The position numbers were made by a program, and so were the translations under genes. DNA of 64,000 nt, from assembly GCF_000165425.1 (NCBI RefSeq), contig NW_001799288.1, positions 207,584 to 271,583 of the forward strand, written 5' to 3'. The notes under the pieces are model-generated. The model searched no databases. It worked only from the letters and a program-made list of their open reading frames with translations, and had not been told where the DNA came from. Below, in pieces: positions 22,537 through 34,537 of this stretch. Origin of the DNA: Paramecium tetraurelia. Lineage: Eukaryota; Ciliophora; Oligohymenophorea; Peniculida; Parameciidae. Positions within the stretch are counted from its first letter, which is position 1. Each line of letters begins with the position of its first letter.

Positions 22537-24882
22537 TCAAAATGGCTAGGAAAATTATGAACTATCACATCTAATTCCGTCGGATAGTTTAATTAACAAA
22601 TCCTTTAACTTTATCTTTGTGATTGGCTTTTCAACACCAAATGATATTCCAGCATCCTTAAATTATTCAATTATTTCTGATGTTAATTAATGTCCAGAAC
22701 ATGCTATTATTGTAACATTCTTATCCAATTTTCGAATACGATTTGATGCCTCTAAACCAAGCATAAGGGGCATTTCCAAATCCATAAATATTAGTTAATA
22801 CGGAATGTTCTCTCTCACTCTTACATTGACTTTCTCTATCGATATTATTCCATTCATAGCAGAATCTGAGCTTATTCCACATGATTCCAATAAATACTGC
22901 AAGGCTAAAATATTAAACTCATTATCATCAACAATTAGAATAGGCGCATGTTGTTAAGTACAATCATTCCATTTTTATAATAAGCATTAAATTAAACGAT
23001 TTTAAATTTATGTTTTATTAGATAGATTCCTTTCTGACTCATTTCTATGTCTCAGAGTTACCTAATAGTTCAATGAATTGGTCATAAAGTTAAAAGCTTT
23101 AAGATTCTTTTTTGAAATCATTTTTTTGCTGCTTTCTCTCATGGGAATAGCTATTGAAACTGTTGGAGATCTCTATTGCGAGATATTTTATAAAATTTTA
23201 AAATCTAATGATGATGGTATCTGTTAAGCTAAATGATGAGATATCTGAGAATCTGAAATATCCTCTTGAGCTGACTCTTCATTTTTTATTTCAAAAGAAA
23301 ACTTAGATCCATTTCCATATTCTGACAAAACCTAAATTCCTGATGAATGACCTGAAGAAAGTAATTTAGCTAATTCATTGCTAATCATAAGACCCAATCC
23401 TATCCCAAATGGATTAGCATTTTAATTTTCTTTATCATTCACTTTAGAGAATTCTTGGAAGAGTTATTTAAGATTTTCCTTTTTAATCCCCAATCCAGAG
23501 TCCTAAACAGAAATAATAATTGAATGAGATTTTTATTCATTTAAAATGCATTCAATCAAGATCGAACCTTTTGGCTATGTATATTTGACAGCATTGCTCA
23601 ATAAATTCATGAAAATTTATCTAATACGTAACTTATCTGATGTGATTTTAATTGGCAACTTTTGATCATAATTAAATGTAATATTCAGTCCCTTCTTTTC
23701 TTTTAATAAATCAAAAAGGGAAATTGTCTTCTCAATTAATTTGGGTAAATTAAATTTATGACATACAATTCTAATTGATTTATTTTCAATTTAAGCTGCA
23801 TCCAAAATATCATTGATTAAATTTAAAAGTAAATGACAAGAATTTAATGATGGCTTTAAGAACTTTTGGAATAAAGCAGGATCAATTAATTCTTATAAGC
23901 ACAATTGCATATTAATAATTGCATTCAAAGGGTTTCTCATGTCATGAGATACTTTGTGAAGGGTTTTAATCATTGTTTAAACTTAAGCCTATGATTATTA
24001 AGATTATAGTTTGGTTGATTCAATGTTGTTTATTTTCGGTTTGATAATCAATATAAATTATTAGTTTTCAATTTTTAGTTTCTAGATACTAAGATAATAA
24101 AGGGAACTATTGGTTGGCTCTAAAATTAATTTTTATTCTAATTTGAGAATTTTCTTTTTTAATTAATCAATAATATCGCTAATCAATTAGGGGTTTCTTG
24201 TTGCAATATTTTCTGAACAGTTAGATTATCTAACAAAATTCTAACTTAAATCTCTTGGTGTAAATATTCTACTCAAATTCTGTTCAGACATGCCCATAAC
24301 CTACTCTTTTAAAATCGAATAAAAAAATTTAGATTCATAAATTGGTTTGTATTACATATCCAATATGCAAAATTCTTCAGATGATATTTAAGTTAATAGA
24401 CCTTTCATATTGGTAAATTGTTCACTTTCATTTTTCCTATAAATTTGAAGAATCAAATAGAAATTCACTATTGTTCTCAAAACCTCAACTGTTATATCGG
24501 GAACATCTCCAAAACAAATGCATGTAATACATGTCAAGAAGAAAAATAATGATGTTAATTTTGAATGTTATTCATTCAGTTGAATAATCAAAGCAATTTC
24601 TATCCCAGTATAAATTTACCATTAAGGCATCACTAAATAGCTTGCTCCAATTACCACTATGCCTTTAATCAAACTCAATATTATCAAGATTAAGTTAAAT
24701 CTCTTTTAACAAATGTATTCTAAACAAAATATAATCAAATGAAAGCCTGCTAAGGCCAAGCCGATGATTAAAAAGCTATTGTCACCTCTAAAGTATGACT
24801 GCATATGAATTATTAAGGCATCTATCATCAAAAAGAACTAGAGAACCCTTCCTTTATTTAATGCTTTACAAAGGGTAATCAT
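22537..24882 (-). CDS. Membrane hybrid histidine kinase with receiver domain
   Basis: 781 aa, one uninterrupted exon. The N-terminus holds about five to six TM segments (FLIIGLALAGFHLIIFCLEY, LILIILSLIKGIVVIGASYLV and others). A linker leads to the dimerisation helix with phospho-acceptor His near residue 313 (HKVSHDMRNPLNAI). The ATPase domain has N box IFMNLLSNAVKYT, G1 VQDSGLGIK, F box LFQEFSKV and G2 GIGLGLMISNELAKLLSSG. The C-terminal receiver has PILIVDDNEF, phospho-acceptor Asp near 700 in LIFMDLEMPLM, and the Lys in VEKPIT. All key residues are present, so it should phosphorelay internally. The ligand is unknown. Confidence 0.95.
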
Positions 24883-25414
24883 TATAAATATATATAATTT
24901 AATTAGAATTAAGAATAATTATTTGTTATTTGTATTTTAAAGATTAAAATAACTAATATTATATTTTTAAATACAATATTTATTTTTTCAACTACATTAT
25001 TGATATCAGTTGATACAATTAGAAGCATTGTTTTTAAAATAATTTGATATTTTTTTTATGGATCTTATTTCCTAAAAAAATATGTTTTAAAAAACATTTA
25101 TGATGTTTTGATAGAATGGTAAGGATTCTGGTTATATTTTAAAATTAATTTTCAGTTTTAATTAATAACCCTTTAAAATGGATCAACGATTAAGTGATAA
25201 GTGGTTCTATTTTTAGTTTAAACTTATTTTCTAAGCTAACTAATTAATTTAAAATTAATTTATTATTAAAAATAGTTTATATTACTCTTATTTTCATCAA
25301 ATTGCAGAATAATTTAATATTTGATATATATATATTTCAATTGAGTTCCTGAGTTTCCTCAGTTTTAATTTAAGCAAAAATCTAATATATATTATTTTTA
25401 ATATATATTATCAA
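24883..25414. other. AT-rich intergenic sequence
   Basis: About 530 bp between two minus-strand genes. It is very AT-rich with poly-A/T tracts and no protein-like frame. It should hold the histidine kinase promoter and the kinase-like gene's 3' end, but no specific site was recognised. Confidence 0.6.
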
Positions 25415-26784
25415 TCAATTCTTCTTTGCTTGTCTTTTTATAATAAATCTATTCAATTTCTAAAAAAATTTTTCTTGGCCATACATTAAATCTGGCTGTG
25501 ATTTTGCTGGTAAATTCATTATTTACATGAACTTATCAAGTTTACCCACTAAAAAGGCATTGATGTATATTTTTAATTTTTTAAAAGCCCAATTAATTTC
25601 AGTAATAGTCTTGATATCAGAAAACACATTCACAACAATCAATTATACCTAAATAAATTGAATAAATACTTCTTAAAATTATTTGATAGTTTCTTCAATT
25701 TAATGTAATTAGGTTAATCCACTCTTGAACAATAAGGGAACAGCCAATACCAGGAATTTAGTGTTTTCGTTTATTTTGAAATTGTTGGATAAAATCTCTT
25801 TAAGGTGTACACATTAAATTTGATCGATCTCATATTTATCTTATTATATGCATTTTTCAAGCATAAATAAAGTTGATTTAAAGCATAATTTGACAACTTT
25901 GTATATTTGTTTTTCACTAACTAATTTACCTGCCAAGAAGTTTTATGTGATATAAAGAAAATCTGGTTTCATATTTTCTTCAGGAAAGAATAACTGCTTA
26001 AAAGAGGCATTCGGATTTGAAAAGTCTACTTTGGTTCTATTCCTCATGAATCCATCAATTGAATATAACAAGTCTCCAAAGTAAAGGAGAGTATTTAATT
26101 TTTCTCTGAGCAATCCATTTTGTTTAGCCATGTTTTTCAAGTGGTTTACTATGAAAGCAACTGAGACGTGATTTTATCTGTGTCCAGGGATGATTAAATC
26201 AGCTTGACTCATCAAAGGTGAAATGAAGTTTTCAAATGATCTTTTTACAAATTTAGTGTATTAGAAGAGCACATTTTCTACGGTTCTTCCTCTTTCTTTG
26301 ACATCCCTTAAAATACGACGACATAAACGAATATCATCTAGACATAGGATTAGTAAATACCATCACAATGTATAAATATTTTATAAGACATTAATTCTCT
26401 AATTCTTTCATCATAAAGTGCCATAATGCCCTCAAAAACTATCACTTGAGCAGGCAGCACTACTTAGTATTAGTCTAGTCTTTTATGATTCACAAAACAA
26501 TATATTGGAACTGAAGCTGGTCTTCCTTACAACAATGTAGAGATCACTTCAAAAGCATTATCAAAATCCAATGAATCTGGATGATCAAAGTTATATTAAG
26601 ATATGTCAATAAATTATTTGTCTACGCCTTTATAAAAGGAATCGCAAGAAAGAATAGTCATGTCAACATCAGAATCATATTGGATTTCTCTTTTGATGGT
26701 TTCGCAAAGCGTGGTTTTTCCAGCTGCAGACCCTCCTGTTACGCCTACAAGAATACGTTGAGGTTCGTACTCAGAGTACTTCAT
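25415..26784 (-). CDS. Uridine kinase-like protein with C-terminal extension
   Basis: 448 aa, two exons (intron 26338-26360, 23 nt). The N-terminal half matches uridine/cytidine kinase, which phosphorylates uridine in pyrimidine salvage: P-loop GVTGGSAAGKTTLC, CDSFYKG, NFDHPDSLDFDNAF, VIVFEGIMALYDERIRE, DIRLCRRILRDVKERGR. The usual IIPRGG is replaced by LIIPGHRQNHVSV, which may affect substrate binding. The C-terminal 200 residues sit where UCKL1-type proteins carry a uracil phosphoribosyltransferase-like domain, but I see no PRPP loop there, so it is at best degenerate. Confidence 0.88.
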
Positions 26785-27217
26785 TTAATATGAACACTAC
26801 TTTTCTTTAGTTGATTGGTGATTTCAATATTACAGGATCAGTCATGAGTTAAATTTTTAATTAAGTTTAATTTTATTTTCTTTAAGAAGGCACTATGAAA
26901 GAATATTGTATCGATCCTAAAACCATAAATTATATTTATAAAATTTAAATTTCTCATCTCGTCAGAGAAGTTGGGGAATATTTCAAATTCATTATTGTTA
27001 GATGACTGTAAATAAATTGTGATTATTCTCAACATTAAAGAATAGATAAAACAATAAATTTTGCCTTATAGACAATTCAAATTGCCTAAAAATAAGTAAA
27101 CAAATTCAAGCATAGGTATAAGGGATATCAGAGTGCTAAGAAAATAAAATTTAACTACTAAAACTATTAACAAAGAATAGCAAATTAAAAAAAACAGTTG
27201 TTGTTGATTAAAAAATC
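26785..27217. other. Intergenic sequence with one doubtful small ORF
   Basis: The minus strand has a 65-codon ORF (26838-27035, starting MLRIITIYLQSSNNN) of middling composition with no homologue I recognise. It may be chance in AT-rich DNA. Nothing else supported. Confidence 0.4.
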
Positions 27218-27596
27218 TCATAACATTTGATCCAAAGTTTAGCAGAGTAATTTAAATTGCTGTTCTTCCTCTAAATCTTCTCGATCAAAAATTAGTTGTT
27301 TTTAATCAGCATCGTATTTTTTAAGCAAAGATTAATTCTATACCTTAGTAATTTTTGTGCTTTCAGAAGTATTGTTAAAGAAATTGTTCGTGTTTTTTTA
27401 ACTTTTATCTCTACCTAAAAATTGATTATTATTTTGGATCCGAAACTTAGTCTTAACTATTAAATATTTATTGTACAGATGGAGTAATTGGATTAAAAAT
27501 TGGTTAACTTTTTTCTCTACTAAATTGTCTAGTAATTGGTGCTTTGGGAAGTGGTTTGCGAACAAAATTAAATTAGGATTAGGTCGAGGACATCAT
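27218..27596 (-). CDS. Small unknown hydrophilic protein
   Basis: 117 aa from two exons; intron 27452-27476 (25 nt, ends AAG) is needed to join two well-formed frames. N-terminus MMSSTQSQFNFVRKPLPKAP, Pro/Gln/Ser-rich, then a helical acidic C-terminus (YDADQKQLIFDREDLEEEQQF). No membrane segment and no known domain. The presence of a normal micro-intron and a sharp change of composition at both ends argue that it is a real gene. Confidence 0.6.
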
Positions 27597-27685
27597 TGAT
27601 CTTAAATATAATTATATATTAATTATTATCAAAAGGATAATTGAAAAATATTATACTAAGTATGTAGATGAAAGCATGATTAGAA

Positions 27686-28186
27686 ATGGTTTTTTATCGA
27701 GATCACCATCATTAGAACCAAAATTATAATAAACCACAAATAGTTCTTGTATTCTTCATTATAAAATCTAAATATTTGATTGGTATTGATTTTTTATTCG
27801 ATTCAATTTCTGTTATTGATGGTTATGTCCTTTTGAATTAATAATTGTTAGTAAGATAGGGGTATTCATTGAGTATTTAAAAAAATTAACAACATTTAAC
27901 TGTATTATTCGAAGTAGTTCTTCTTTTAAAAAAATAGAATGTAGATGTATCCTTATAAATTAAAGTTTTAAATATCCTTATACTACATAATAATAATAAA
28001 ACTTTGAAGTTATAATATTAAATGGGGTATGTAATTTAAATTAAGTCAAAAGATTTATTAATTGCAATTTTTTTTGTCTTAGTTATTAAGATTCTAAAAT
28101 TAATTGAGTGGAAATTAAGGATTAGAATTGAAAATATTGCTTTAAAATTATTAAATAAAATTTTAATATTTCTCTTAAAATATTGA
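27686..28186 (+). CDS. Doubtful 166-codon ORF
   Basis: Open for 166 codons (start MVFYRDHHHQNQNYNK). Hydrophobic, Leu/Ile/Val-rich C-terminal half with possible TM segment (LLIAIFFVLVIKILKLI). In 75% AT DNA with a single stop codon, ORFs of this length arise by chance with some frequency, and the codon choice is not distinctive. It ends 20 bp before the SAPS gene. Kept as a candidate only. Confidence 0.25.
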
Positions 28187-28206
28187 TAATTTAATTATAA
28201 ACATAT

Positions 28207-30190
28207 ATGAGCTTCGGGTATGAAAATTAGATTTATCGAGTAGAGTGTACTCATAATTTCAAACATTTGGTTAATCTCAAGAATTGGAAAACATTTTAAA
28301 AAACAATAGCATGACTTTGGAAGAATTGTTGGAAAGAGACAATTTCTTATTTGACATTAAAGCTGGAGCTATGAATGCATTTACTGAGTTGTAATAAAAA
28401 GTATTAGTATAAGTGTTTGGAAATAACCTGAGAATTTGGAAAAGATGATTCACTACATTGTGATTTCAAATGAGTAGATGGATGACAATGAGAAAAGTCG
28501 AAAATTTCCTTACATCATAAGTGAAATATTTGCCATAGAAAATACAAGATTGTTTGATTTATTATTCTTAAGACATCGAAATGAATCCCAATCCTCATTA
28601 TTAAGCAACGAAAGACTGGTTTTAATTAGAATCTAAATTAGACTACTATTGAAGATGATATTTTACCAGAGTATCAAATGCATCATGAGGATCAATGCAA
28701 AGAAGATGAAGATTACAATGGAGGAGGAATATCTGGAATATCTGGAACATCAAGTTAGTATATGCGAATATCATAGTCTAGTGCGCATCCTTCAAATCCA
28801 AGTCAGGAATGCATCTGAATGAAAATGTTAGGTTGAATATATTAAATTCATTTTTCAAATACTTAGAGACTCCAAACATTAACGATACATCTATGGGGTA
28901 TTATGCTAAGATATTAAAGCCTGTAGCCAGTAAATATGGAGGAGAAGTAATACTACATCCTACATCTTTTTAGTTTTGGGATCACATCGTTGTTAACAAC
29001 AACATAATAAGTGATTTACTCCAGCATATCAACCATTATTAAATTGTAGAAATTGTGGTTAAACTATTAATTTTAGATTACAAGATCAATGATAATATAT
29101 ACATCAACCAAAAATGTTATGTATTCATTCAACATAAGCATAGAAGAATTATAGAAAACAGCTTTTGGAAGAGATGATACACCAAATGGACAAGTTTTCC
29201 GATAACATTACTGTATAGATTTATCAATATCCCTCATAGATGGTAGCAGACATCACTTAAATATTTGATTTGCTTTTGGAATAGGGAATTCAGCAAAAGT
29301 TATATGAGCCATTAAGAGAATTGTTTGACAATGTATTAAAACCATATTACTTTTTTAAAATTGCTGTAACTACAATCAATAAATATAGAAAAAAACTGGA
29401 GTGCTCTCTGTTTATAAAGTATTCTCTAAAATCCTATTATTCATTTAAGTCAATTCCCTATAAGGTAATCAAATCATCATGTATTTAGACTAGAAAACCT
29501 CTGATTTAATATAGATAATCTAATAAATCAATCCACTAATAGTCACTTATTTGTAAGATTAAGAAAACTTTGGACTCAAGAACCTATGTCTTGTTTAAGC
29601 TCTCGAAATTTGCGATAAGTAACAAAATTCAATATAAAATTAGATTGAACAACCCATTGTTATTTGAGTCCATGTTTTAAGCACAACTATATTAAAGTTT
29701 AATAGAGTATGCCCTTAAGTATCAATGGAACAATTAACTCCAAATCTATGTGACTTCTATCATAAAATCGAGAATATAGGATGAGAAATATTGTCAAAGA
29801 ATTCTTAAGGAGACCGACATCTTGAATCAAATTAAAAAAAATCTAATTGATCAACCTACTAATTCAAGTTTTAAATCTAAATGTAGTCATGGGTACAATG
29901 GCTTCTTAAAAACAGTTGGCTACAAAATATTATAGAAGCAAACAGCAAGCAAAAAGATTAATTAACTGCTATAGGAGTGTAATAATTAATATGATTAATT
30001 AGAATATGGTCAGATTATAGAAGCTCTTTAAGGGTTATAGTAGCTTGAATAGACGTATTTGTGTGATGTAGACCCGAAAACACACATGCAAGAAGCTCCT
30101 CCAGATATCAGTATTGATAGATAAATTGAAATGCTGATAGATTCCCAAAAAGAAAAAGAAGATCAACTTACAAAATCGGAATAATAATGA
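28207..30190 (+). CDS. SAPS-domain protein, PP6-type phosphatase regulatory subunit
   Basis: 621 aa, six exons; introns at 28218-28240, 28407-28432, 28619-28641, 28754-28776 and 29121-29143. SAPS proteins are regulatory subunits of Sit4/PP6 phosphatases. Matching blocks: MSFGRVYSQFQTFGQSQ; MTLEELLERDNFLFDIKAG; LEKMIHYIVISNEQ; YIISEIFAIENTRLFDLLF; SFFKYLETPNINDTSMGYYA; and IISDLLQHINHYQIVEIVVKLLIL. The middle is less conserved, and a Gly/Ser-rich acidic insert sits between SAPS blocks (about residues 150-180). One intron starts GTTT and one GTTA rather than GTA. The last third is helical and Gln-rich. Confidence 0.88.
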
Positions 30191-30423
30191 ATCTATGAAT
30201 TAAAAAAATAAATTCATAAAACTCTAACTAATAATCACAATTATCATAATAAATTGGATTGAATATTTAATGAGATGATATAGTGTCGATATCTAAATTG
30301 TTTTTATTTAATTAGAATAATTAACATAGATTCAAACTTCTAAGAAGAAAATATATGCAAAAATGGATTTCTAAATTAGTATTAAAGGCAATCGAATTTA
30401 AATATAAATAAATTAATTCAGAT

Positions 30424-32101
30424 ATGTTTTTGAGGAATAGATTTCATTCTCTTCGTAAATTGGCTTAATTTTGTACAGTTGAGAGTGTATCAGGAAAGAA
30501 AGCCCCTGCAACATCAGCCTAATAAACTAAAGTTGAAAGAAATTTCTAATTACAATTCTCTAAGTCAGCATTAGTGGATTTTGGAGAATTGCCAACAGGC
30601 GAAATTCCTGAAGCCTTAAAATATGACAGACCACAAGGTATGTGTGATTATTATAAATTAGCTTTAACTCAATTGGAGACTGGCCTTAGAGTAGTGTCTG
30701 AATAATACAATTCTCCATTAGCTTCAATTACAGTAGCTGTGAAAGCAGGATCAAGATTTGAAACTTTGGAAAGCTCAGGCGTTTCAAATTTCATCTCAAA
30801 ATTAAACTTAAGAGTACGAATACATATTTATATTAGGGAACAACAACAAGATCAAGAGAATAAGTTGAAGCAGAAATTGATTACTTGGGAGGAGCATTAA
30901 AAGTTAAATAGGGAAGAGAATTATAGACTTACACTCTTACTTTCTTGCCATCAGAATTAGAGAGAGCAGTCAACTTTTTAGGAGACATTTTGACAAATTC
31001 ATTATATTCACCAGCCTAAATTGAAGCAGAAAGAGAAGGAATCTATAGAGAATCAGTTAGCATCAATGATTAATACAGAGTTGTTGCTGAAGCTGCTCAT
31101 TATACAAATTATAGAGATCATTATTTGGGATAACCAACAGCAGGAATTAGAGATAACATTCCAAATGTTACAGAAGAATAAATCAGATAATTCCACAAGG
31201 CCAATTTCGTTGCACCAAATGTAATAGTCTCTGCTGCTGGTAATGTGAATCATGAAGACTTGGTCTCTGCTGTCAATAAGGCATTCAAAGGATTAGGCAC
31301 ATCAGCACCAACTGAAGTACCAAATTCAGAAAAACCATATGCCACACCATCCATTATGGTATTAACATTTTATTAATAGTATAGTTAATGAAAGATGACG
31401 AATTAACTAATTTGAATGTTGGTGTTTTCTTTGATGCTCCAGGATGGAATCACCCTGATGTTTTTGCTCTCCATTATTTCTAAAGACTTATTGGTGATTA
31501 TAGAGCTGACAAACACACAGGATTCCATTTGAATTCTCCAAGCAGATAATATAACACTATGCATTCACTTCTTGGTGGATTACCAGATGTTACATACTAA
31601 AGATGCGCTTATTATGCATATTCAGACACTGGTCTTTTTGGAAATTACTTGATTGGTAATGAAGTCTTTGCAACATAAATGGCATATATCAGTCAAATGG
31701 TTTTATCTGATTATGCTTCATCTGTAGGCTAAGTTGAAGTTTTCAGAGCCAGAGCTAAAGTGTTTAATGAATTATTGAGTTAAGAAAGTTCAGCCAAATA
31801 ATCAAGAGAAATTGCTTAATAAGTTTTGTATCTATATTTCAGTAAGATATAGCTATTGGGGAAGAAGAGTGCCAAGAAGTGAATTCGCTCGAAGAATCTC
31901 TGCTCTTGATGCTGGTCATTTGACTAGAGTTGCTACAAGACACTTCTGGGATAAGGTAATCATATTGTTATATATTTATAATAGGATATTTCTGTTGTCG
32001 TATGGGGACCAACTCACTTGTTAGATGCTGTTGCTCATTATAATAGATCATGGAAGAGAAGCACTTTAGGTGGATATGCTTAACCATACTATGAGGGTTG
32101 A
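30424..32101 (+). CDS. Mitochondrial processing peptidase beta / complex III core I-like, zinc motif lost
   Basis: 524 aa, five exons; introns at 30814-30836, 31359-31384, 31828-31852 and 31956-31984. The Arg-rich N-terminus MFLRNRFHSLRKLAQF is a likely matrix-targeting presequence. M16-family features: LRVVSEQYNSPLASITVAVKAGSRFET; GTTTRSREQVEAEIDYLGG; GLFGNYLIGNEVF; FYWGRRVPRSEFARRISALDAG; VVVWGPTHLLDAV. The inverted zinc motif HXXEH expected before LRGTTT is NFISK, so the zinc ligands are gone. It should therefore be structural, as core subunits of the bc1 complex are, or act as the non-catalytic MPP partner. Confidence 0.88.
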
Positions 32102-32129
32102 TTCATTAAATAATAAATATAAAGTTTAT

Positions 32130-33818
32130 TCAATTATTTTTAACTCTTGATTTCTCTTTGTTATTAATTCTGAAGAGTTGTATTGGATTTTTGAATTTAC
32201 TAGAATTACCAAATGAATTTACTTATCGATTGAGCCTATTTTTAGTATACTAAATTTGTCATCAAGACAGGGACTCTCGTCCTCATTCATTTAATTTTGA
32301 CTATTTACTGTAAAATCCATAATTGAGGGAATGTTCACTAATCCTAACTAGCATTCAACTATGGATTTGTAGCAATTTGGTTTGACATCCAAACTTAATT
32401 TGTGCTTAACTTTCATCTTCTCTTAAGCTGAAGTACTTCTATCAGGTTGTTTGGGAATTTCAGCTTCATTATGAAATGATCCATATCTTAGATTCCTCTA
32501 ATATGCGATGAGACAACTCAAATCAGGCTATACATCACTATATTATAAATTGGATTCATTGTATGAACTAAGACTTTTGTTTTTAAGATTCATTCTACTA
32601 TCGCATAAAAGTAGATTATTAGAATTATTATTAACTAAAGATTGTCTTCCATTAGATTCTCTCCTAGATTATCCAGAGTCATCGTATTCTTCACTTAACT
32701 TTTTTTTATTTGGAGTATAGATTTATTGAATCAAATAGGATTAATCCACAATTTTAATGGACTGCTACTTCTTGGGTGATGCAGATCCTGACTTTTTCTC
32801 ATAGTTATTTTCATCATACCAATCAAATCGACACTCAATCTGTTATTATATAGAGACTCTTCTAAACAATTATTAAAAATATCTAAATAATAAATCAATT
32901 TAACATTTTACCTATAATCTGGTTTTTCGCGATAACTCATTTTTTTGACTAAATCAATAAACCTCATAAATTCAGTTGGAATATCTTAACATAATTCTTG
33001 GGATGTAATTCTCATTTTCAACAACCCTACCATCTTTACTTTCTCATCCTCATTCTTATAACTAATGCTCTACCATGGCAAGCTTCCTTTTAATAAAAAT
33101 CTCTATATGAATATTTCAAATACATTAGCATATATCCCAAAGATTCTAGATCATCCTTCCTTGATAATTCCTGGCCTTTGTGAGCTGCTATGCTGGCATA
33201 TCTGGATGTTCCCAAAAAAGGCTTGTTTTCCTTGAAAGCACTTGTATATTAATTTAGTTGATATACATATGTTTGTCATCTTTATCTTTGAATTACTTCG
33301 CTATGCCATAATCCACAAGGTAAATAAGATTCCGCTCTCTTTCCTTACCAGCCAATATGTTTTCAGGCTTTATGTCTCTATGAATGACACCCCTTTCTTG
33401 AATTCAATAAATACTTGCTATGAATGGCTTCAAGAATAGTCAACATCTAATCAGCAATGCCCAAAACGCATGCCAAACTAAAGCGCTTCCTTTATCTTAG
33501 ATAGTGTGTTAAATCTCTTCCTAATATTTGGATTACCATCACATTATGTCCTTTTTCTTTTCCAGCCCATTTCAATTTTGGAACTTGTGGAGTCCCATGC
33601 AAATTTTTTAGTATTTAAATCTAAATATAGAATATTTTTGACTCTACTTCTCTATCCAAACTAAATAAATCATCAATTTCCTATTTTTCTACTTTAATTG
33701 CGACTTGATCCGAAGTTCTTAAGTCAATCCCTTGATATACAACTCCAAATGAACCTGAAGAGATCTTCTTCTGAATCACATATTAATTGTTGAAGACATT
33801 TTGGGAGGCTGCAGCCAT
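32130..33818 (-). CDS. Casein kinase 1-like Ser/Thr kinase, long C-terminal tail
   Basis: 521 aa, six exons; introns at 33393-33414, 33241-33266, 33101-33123, 32883-32911 and 32200-32222. Kinase blocks: [67 protein letters not shown] (DYG in place of DFG, as in CK1); [33 protein letters not shown] and LKGSLPWQ. All catalytic residues are present. The about 200-residue tail is Ser/Asn-rich and unlike metazoan CK1 tails. Its last intron places the stop 28 bp from the convergent MPP-like gene's end. A paralogue lies at 43.1-44.5 kb. Confidence 0.92.
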
Positions 33819-33935
33819 ATTAAATAAAATATTTATATTGAATGCTTATTTCGATTCTTTGTAAACTTATTATTCTGAAAGGCTTATTTGTGTTAAATTT
33901 TATACTATATTTATCTACTTAGATATAATAAATCA

Positions 33936-34537
33936 TCATCCAGTTAAGGTGAGAATGGCTTAAACGGTGTCATTATCGGATTTTCTAAGTGCTTCCACAG
34001 CTTTACTTCTATCACATTTGCAATGTTCCATAACCATTTTGATTGACTCAGGAGGAATACCTTCGTCGCTGACTTATTCTGGGTTTTGTGCCTATTATTA
34101 TTCGTGTTTTTCTTCGACTTATTTGGTACTACATTTTAGAAATTAAATTATTACACTTGTTAAGCCAAATTATCAGCTTCCTTCTTTCCAATTTGACTTT
34201 GTGGGTCATTTACTTTAGCTTCTCCAAAAACGATGTAGGAATTGTCAACGTTTGCTGATTTTAATACTTCTGGGTTGTCAATATAAAGAAGGAATTGTTT
34301 TCCTCTTTTAATTGTGACTCTGGTGATTCCAGCAACTGGCTTCATTCCTAATTTGAGCATAGCCTTTTTGAATTTCTTCTCTCCTCTGTTGGCCTTCTTG
34401 TCTTTATCATCCCCTTAATTATCATGATCGTGACCATCATCTGAATGGTCGTGGTCATGGTCGTGGTCGTGATCATGATGATGCTCTTAGGTTTACTCCT
34501 TTTCTTCTTTTATTTCAATTTCTTTCTCTTCAGCCAT
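33936..34537 (-). CDS. Nascent polypeptide-associated complex subunit alpha
   Basis: 191 aa, two exons (intron 34129-34154, 26 nt). NAC binds ribosome exits and shields nascent chains. NAC domain: ANRGEKKFKKAMLKLGMKPV; GITRVTIKRGKQFLLYIDNP; NSYIVFGEAKVNDPQSQIGK. C-terminal UBA domain: DEGIPPESIKMVMEHC; DRSKAVEALRKSDNDTVQAI. The N-terminus has an unusual run of alternating His and Asp (HHHDHDHDHDHDHDH) before the NAC domain, likely able to bind divalent metal. Otherwise normal length and domain order. Confidence 0.96.

Noticed and set aside
26581-26793. Plus-strand 70-aa ORF
   Set aside because: Shadow of the uridine-kinase N-terminus, including its P-loop.
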